The notes under the pieces are model-generated. The model searched no databases. It was not told where the DNA came from and saw only the letters and a list, made by a program, of their open reading frames with translations. A DNA stretch of 64,000 nt from Stappia taiwanensis (GTDB lineage: Bacteria > Pseudomonadota > Alphaproteobacteria > Rhizobiales > Stappiaceae): positions 62,001 through 126,000 of the forward strand of contig NZ_BMCR01000011.1 in NCBI RefSeq assembly GCF_014635285.1, in the 5' to 3' direction. A program made the translations under genes and the position numbers. Positions 60,962 through 64,000 of this stretch are shown piece by piece; within the stretch, counting starts at the first letter, position 1; every line of letters begins with the position of its first letter.

Positions 60962-61975
60962 ATGCGGAAAGTCATTGCAGCGCTGGCGACGGCGGTCACG
61001 CTTGGCCTGGCACCGGCGGCTCTTGCCGACACCACCTTGCGGGTTTCGAACTGGCTTCCGCCCTCGCATCCGATCGTCAAGGACATCCTCGCGCCCTGGG
61101 GCAAGCAGGTGGAAACGGCAACGGACGGCAGGGTCAAGGTGGAGATCATGTCCTCGCCGATCGGCAAGCCGCCGGCTCAGTTCGACCTGATCCGCTCCGG
61201 CGCGGCCGATATCGGCTATGGCGTGCACGGCTATACGCCGGGCCGCTTCAAGCTGACGCCGCTGGTCGAGGGGCCGTTCCTGTCCGACAGCGCCGAGGCC
61301 CTGTCCGTCGCCTACTGGAAGGTGCATGAGGCGATGCTCGCCAAGGCGGAGGAGCACAAGGGCGTCAAGGTTCTGACCGTCTTCACCCATGGCCCGGGCA
61401 TGATCTACACCACCGCCAAACCGGTGGCGAAGCTGGCCGACGCCGCCGGGCTGAAGATGCGGATCGGTGGCGGTATCGTTGCCGAAGTGGCCAAGCGGCT
61501 TGGCATGGTCGGCGTTCCGGCGCCCTCGCCGCAGGTCTATGAAATTCTCGCCAATGGCGTGGCCGATGGCATCCTGTTTCCGGCCGAATCCGTTCCGTTC
61601 TTCCGCATCGAGGAGGTCATTCGGCACGGGGTATCGGTGCCTGGCGGGCTCTACAACACCTCCTTCTTCGTGGTCATGAACGCCAAGACCTGGAACCGGC
61701 TGTCCGATGAGGACAAGGCCGCGATCGACAGCGTCTCCGGCGAGGCAATGGCACGGCTGGCAGGCGCCGCCTGGGATGCGGCGGATGAGGCCGGGCTTTC
61801 CGTGATGACCGAGAAGGGCGTTGCCCTGACCGAGGCCGACGACGCCATGACGGCGGAACTGGCCGAGGCGCTGACCGGCATCGAGGACGGCTTCCTTGCC
61901 GCCGCGCAGGAACGGGGCATCGACGGCAAGGCGGCGCTGGAAATGCTGCGGGCGGAAGTCGACGCGGCCGAATGA
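60962..61975 (+). CDS. TRAP transporter substrate-binding protein (DctP type)
   Basis: A 337-residue periplasmic binder with signal peptide MRKVIAALATAVTLGLAPAALA. The carboxylate-binding Arg is present (R167 in GLKMRIGG). WLPPSHPIVKDILAPWG and SSPIGKPPAQFDLIRSGAADIGYG match the family. It should bind the acid degraded by the operon. Unlike the other two DctP genes here, it overlaps the next gene by four bases and no hairpin follows. Confidence 0.93.
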   Translation: MRKVIAALATAVTLGLAPAALADTTLRVSNWLPPSHPIVKDILAPWGKQVETATDGRVKVEIMSSPIGKPPAQFDLIRSGAADIGYGVHGYTPGRFKLTPLVEGPFLSDSAEALSVAYWKVHEAMLAKAEEHKGVKVLTVFTHGPGMIYTTAKPVAKLADAAGLKMRIGGGIVAEVAKRLGMVGVPAPSPQVYEILANGVADGILFPAESVPFFRIEEVIRHGVSVPGGLYNTSFFVVMNAKTWNRLSDEDKAAIDSVSGEAMARLAGAAWDAADEAGLSVMTEKGVALTEADDAMTAELAEALTGIEDGFLAAAQERGIDGKAALEMLRAEVDAAE

Positions 61976-62469
61976 GCGCCTCTTCTACCAGAACCCCGGG
62001 GTCGAGCGATCCCGAGGGCGTTGCCGGAGTGCTTGCCTGGGGCTTGCGGCTCGCCGCGTCCCTGCTGCTGCTGGCGATGATGATCGTCACCTTTGTCGAT
62101 GTGGTCGGGCGCTATGTCTTCAACGCGCCGCTCGCCGGTGCCTATGAACTGACCGAGGTGCTGCTGGCGCTGGTCGTGTTCATCGGCCTGCCGATCGTCA
62201 CCTTTCGCCGCGAGCATGTCACCGTCGATCTGGTCACCAGCCGGCTGCCTTCCGTGCTGCGTCGGGGCCTTGCGGTGCTCGCCGGGGTGGTGATGCTCCT
62301 GGTGCTGGCGGTGCTGGCCTGGCGGCTCGGGCTTCTGGCCGTCGACTTCACCGATTATGGCGACACCACCGTCAATCTGAAGATCCCGCTCGGCCCCGTG
62401 GCCGCCGTGATGGCGGTGCTGGCCGCCATGTCCGCGCTCGCCGCTCTTCTGGCGCTGTTCCGGCGCTGA
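61972..62469 (+). CDS. TRAP transporter small permease (DctQ type)
   Basis: A 165-residue protein with four helices and the family block FVDVVGRYVFNAPLAGAYELTEVLLALVVFIGLPIVTFRREHVTVDL. It is translationally coupled to the binding protein by ATGA. Confidence 0.93.
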   Translation: MSASSTRTPGSSDPEGVAGVLAWGLRLAASLLLLAMMIVTFVDVVGRYVFNAPLAGAYELTEVLLALVVFIGLPIVTFRREHVTVDLVTSRLPSVLRRGLAVLAGVVMLLVLAVLAWRLGLLAVDFTDYGDTTVNLKIPLGPVAAVMAVLAAMSALAALLALFRR

Positions 62470-62487
62470 AACCTGGACCTCTCTGCC

Positions 62488-63780
62488 ATGGAAACCTGGC
62501 TTCCCGGCCTTGTCATCCTCCTGATCGTGATGTTTGCCGGCGTGCCCATCGCCATGGCGATGGCCGCCGTCGGCGGTCTCGGCCTTGCGGTGATCCTCGG
62601 CTTCCAGCCGGCGATGACCATCGTCGGCCAGACCACCTTCGATACCGGCCTGTCCTATCCGCTCTCGGTGGTGCCGCTGTTCGTGCTGATGGGCAATCTG
62701 GTGACGCGCGCCGGGCTGTCGGACGAGCTTTACGCCGCCTGTCATGCCTGGCTGGGGCATCGGCGCGGCGGTCTGGCGATGGCGACGGCGGTTGCCTGCG
62801 GCGGTTTCTCGGCGGTGTGCGGCTCCTCTCTGGCAACGGCGGCGACCATGGGCAAGGTGGCGCTGCCGCAGATGCGGCGCTACCGCTATGACGACGGGCT
62901 GGCGAGCGGGGTGATCGCCGCCGGCGGCACGCTGGGCATCCTCATTCCGCCAAGTGTCATTCTGGTGCTCTACGGCGTGACCGCTCAGCAGGACATCGCC
63001 CGGCTGTTCATCGCCGGCATCGTGCCCGGACTGCTCGGCGTCCTCGGCTATATGGCGGCGGTGCAGGTGGTGTGCTGGCGCCGTCCGGAGGCGGGGCCGC
63101 GCGCTGAGCGCATGGGATACCGCGACCGGTTCGCGGCGCTTGGCGGGGTCGCCGGCATTCTCTCGCTGTTCGTCTTGGTGATTGGCGGCATCTACGCCGG
63201 CATTTTCACCGCCACCGAGGCGGCGGGCATCGGCGCCACCGGCGCCTTCGTCATTGCGCTGGCCCGGCGCCGGCTGACCTTGCGCACCCTCCTGGAAACA
63301 CTCGCTGATACGGCGGCGACGACGACCATGATGTTCATGGTGCTGATCGGCGCGCTGATCTTTTCCAATTTCGTCAACATCGCCGGCTTGCCCGACTTCC
63401 TGTCGCAGCTGGCGCGGACCTCCGAGCTGCCGGCCTGGGCGATCCTGGCGGCGGTGCTCCTGGTTTATCTCTGCCTCGGCATGGTGCTGGAGAGCCTGTC
63501 GATGGTGCTCCTGACCGTGCCGATCTTCGCGCCCGTCATGGCCGGGCTCGGCTACGATCTGGTGTGGTTCGGCATCATCGTCGTGGTGGTTACGGAGATC
63601 AGCCTGATCACCCCGCCGGTCGGTCTCAATGTCTTCGTGCTGAAGACGGTGCTGCCGGACGTACCGCTGTCGACGATCTTCCGTGGCATCCTGCCGTTCG
63701 TCGCCGCCGATGTGGTGCGGCTGGCCTTGCTGGCGGCGGTCCCGGCGCTGGTCCTCTTCCTGCCGGACCTGATGCGGTAG
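62488..63780 (+). CDS. TRAP transporter large permease (DctM type)
   Basis: A 430-residue DctM-family permease: SYPLSVVPLFVLMGNLVTRAGLSDELY, GGTLGILIPPSVILVLYGVTAQQDIARLFIAGI, IFTATEAAGIGATGAFV and EISLITPPVGLNVFVLKTV. It imports the operon substrate with the two partners encoded upstream. It is the last gene in the operon seen here. Confidence 0.95.
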   Translation: METWLPGLVILLIVMFAGVPIAMAMAAVGGLGLAVILGFQPAMTIVGQTTFDTGLSYPLSVVPLFVLMGNLVTRAGLSDELYAACHAWLGHRRGGLAMATAVACGGFSAVCGSSLATAATMGKVALPQMRRYRYDDGLASGVIAAGGTLGILIPPSVILVLYGVTAQQDIARLFIAGIVPGLLGVLGYMAAVQVVCWRRPEAGPRAERMGYRDRFAALGGVAGILSLFVLVIGGIYAGIFTATEAAGIGATGAFVIALARRRLTLRTLLETLADTAATTTMMFMVLIGALIFSNFVNIAGLPDFLSQLARTSELPAWAILAAVLLVYLCLGMVLESLSMVLLTVPIFAPVMAGLGYDLVWFGIIVVVVTEISLITPPVGLNVFVLKTVLPDVPLSTIFRGILPFVAADVVRLALLAAVPALVLFLPDLMR

Positions 63781-64000
63781 CGGCAAGGCGCGCGGGGCAG
63801 GAGTGCCGGTTCTGGCGTCAATCACGATGATTTGCCGGGTCGGAGAGGCCGGTTTGACGGCTGAAGGGCGCATTTGCGGCAACTCCAATCTTGACCCGGA
63901 TCGCGTTTCTGCGCCATTGAAGGGCGTGGGTGCGATAGATCCACCCAAAGGTTTGGAGCGGATGCGGATCACGGGCATATCAACACGCGACAGGCGGGCC
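63781..64000. other. Intergenic tail of the window
   Basis: The last 220 bases hold no coding frame that I can support, no clear terminator and no RNA. The next gene probably begins beyond the window edge. Confidence 0.5.

Noticed and set aside
1-64000. CRISPR array, prophage, insertion sequence or integron
   Set aside because: No regularly spaced direct repeats, transposase, integrase or phage structural genes were found on either strand; composition looks even throughout.

Overview
The window is high-GC DNA from an alphaproteobacterium. The mic60 gene beside hemC, hemD and hemY, the tsaD-NUDIX-gpsA-YciI-EVE-methyltransferase run, and the wealth of TRAP transporters point to the Hyphomicrobiales or a Stappiaceae-like marine or soil relative. 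The order is inferred from gene content; no rRNA or phylogenetic marker is present to prove it. No phage, IS element, integrase or CRISPR array was seen.

Layout. Positions 1-6.4 kb hold housekeeping and accessory genes: a DUF1223 protein cut by the window edge, a CDF metal exporter, a small soluble hybrid histidine kinase, an AEC permease, gluQ, an AlkA-type DNA glycosylase and a phosphopantetheinyl transferase. Positions 6.4-15.1 kb hold a molybdenum hydroxylase locus: a CoxG homologue, a TetR regulator, the FAD, 2Fe-2S and Mo-cofactor subunits, and a TRAP transporter. Two near-identical inverted repeats, one before coxG and one before the subunit operon, look like operators for the TetR protein.

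Positions 15.1-30.4 kb form an IclR-controlled sugar regulon. On the minus strand lie IclR, an aldose 1-dehydrogenase-like aldo/keto reductase and a sugar lactonase. Divergently there follow an ABC sugar transporter, an enolase-superfamily dehydratase, a rhamnose-type mutarotase, an RraA-like protein, a split UxaA-like dehydratase, an SDR, a FAH-type hydrolase and a second TRAP transporter. Together they match the non-phosphorylating L-fucose/L-rhamnose type route: sugar to lactone to acid to 2-keto-3-deoxy acid to 2,4-diketo acid to pyruvate plus lactate. The substrate is not proven.

Positions 30.6-54.8 kb are mostly core genes: tRNA-Gly, a prolyl-tRNA editing protein, a CnoX-like thioredoxin, a Lon-N protein, a Trm112-like protein, leuB, a Thr/Ser dehydratase, a TauE permease, a membrane AlbA_2 protein, an M20 hydrolase, a methyltransferase, EVE, YciI, gpsA, NUDIX, tsaD, hemC, hemD, mic60, hemY and tRNA-Thr. 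A nitroreductase-like gene, a small membrane protein and a DUF4212/SSS symporter set with its CBS-DUF294 partner follow.

Positions 55.2-63.8 kb carry the most interesting locus. A MarR regulator and a flavin reductase lie divergent from a six-step overlapping operon: a 2,5-dihydroxypyridine dioxygenase (NicX)-like protein, a NicD-like alpha/beta hydrolase, an acyl-CoA dehydrogenase-fold flavoprotein without the usual catalytic Glu, an acyl-CoA ligase and a third TRAP transporter. The set suggests an uptake and degradation pathway for an N-heteroaromatic acid that differs from the known nic and pic gene sets, because it adds CoA activation and lacks their hydroxylases.
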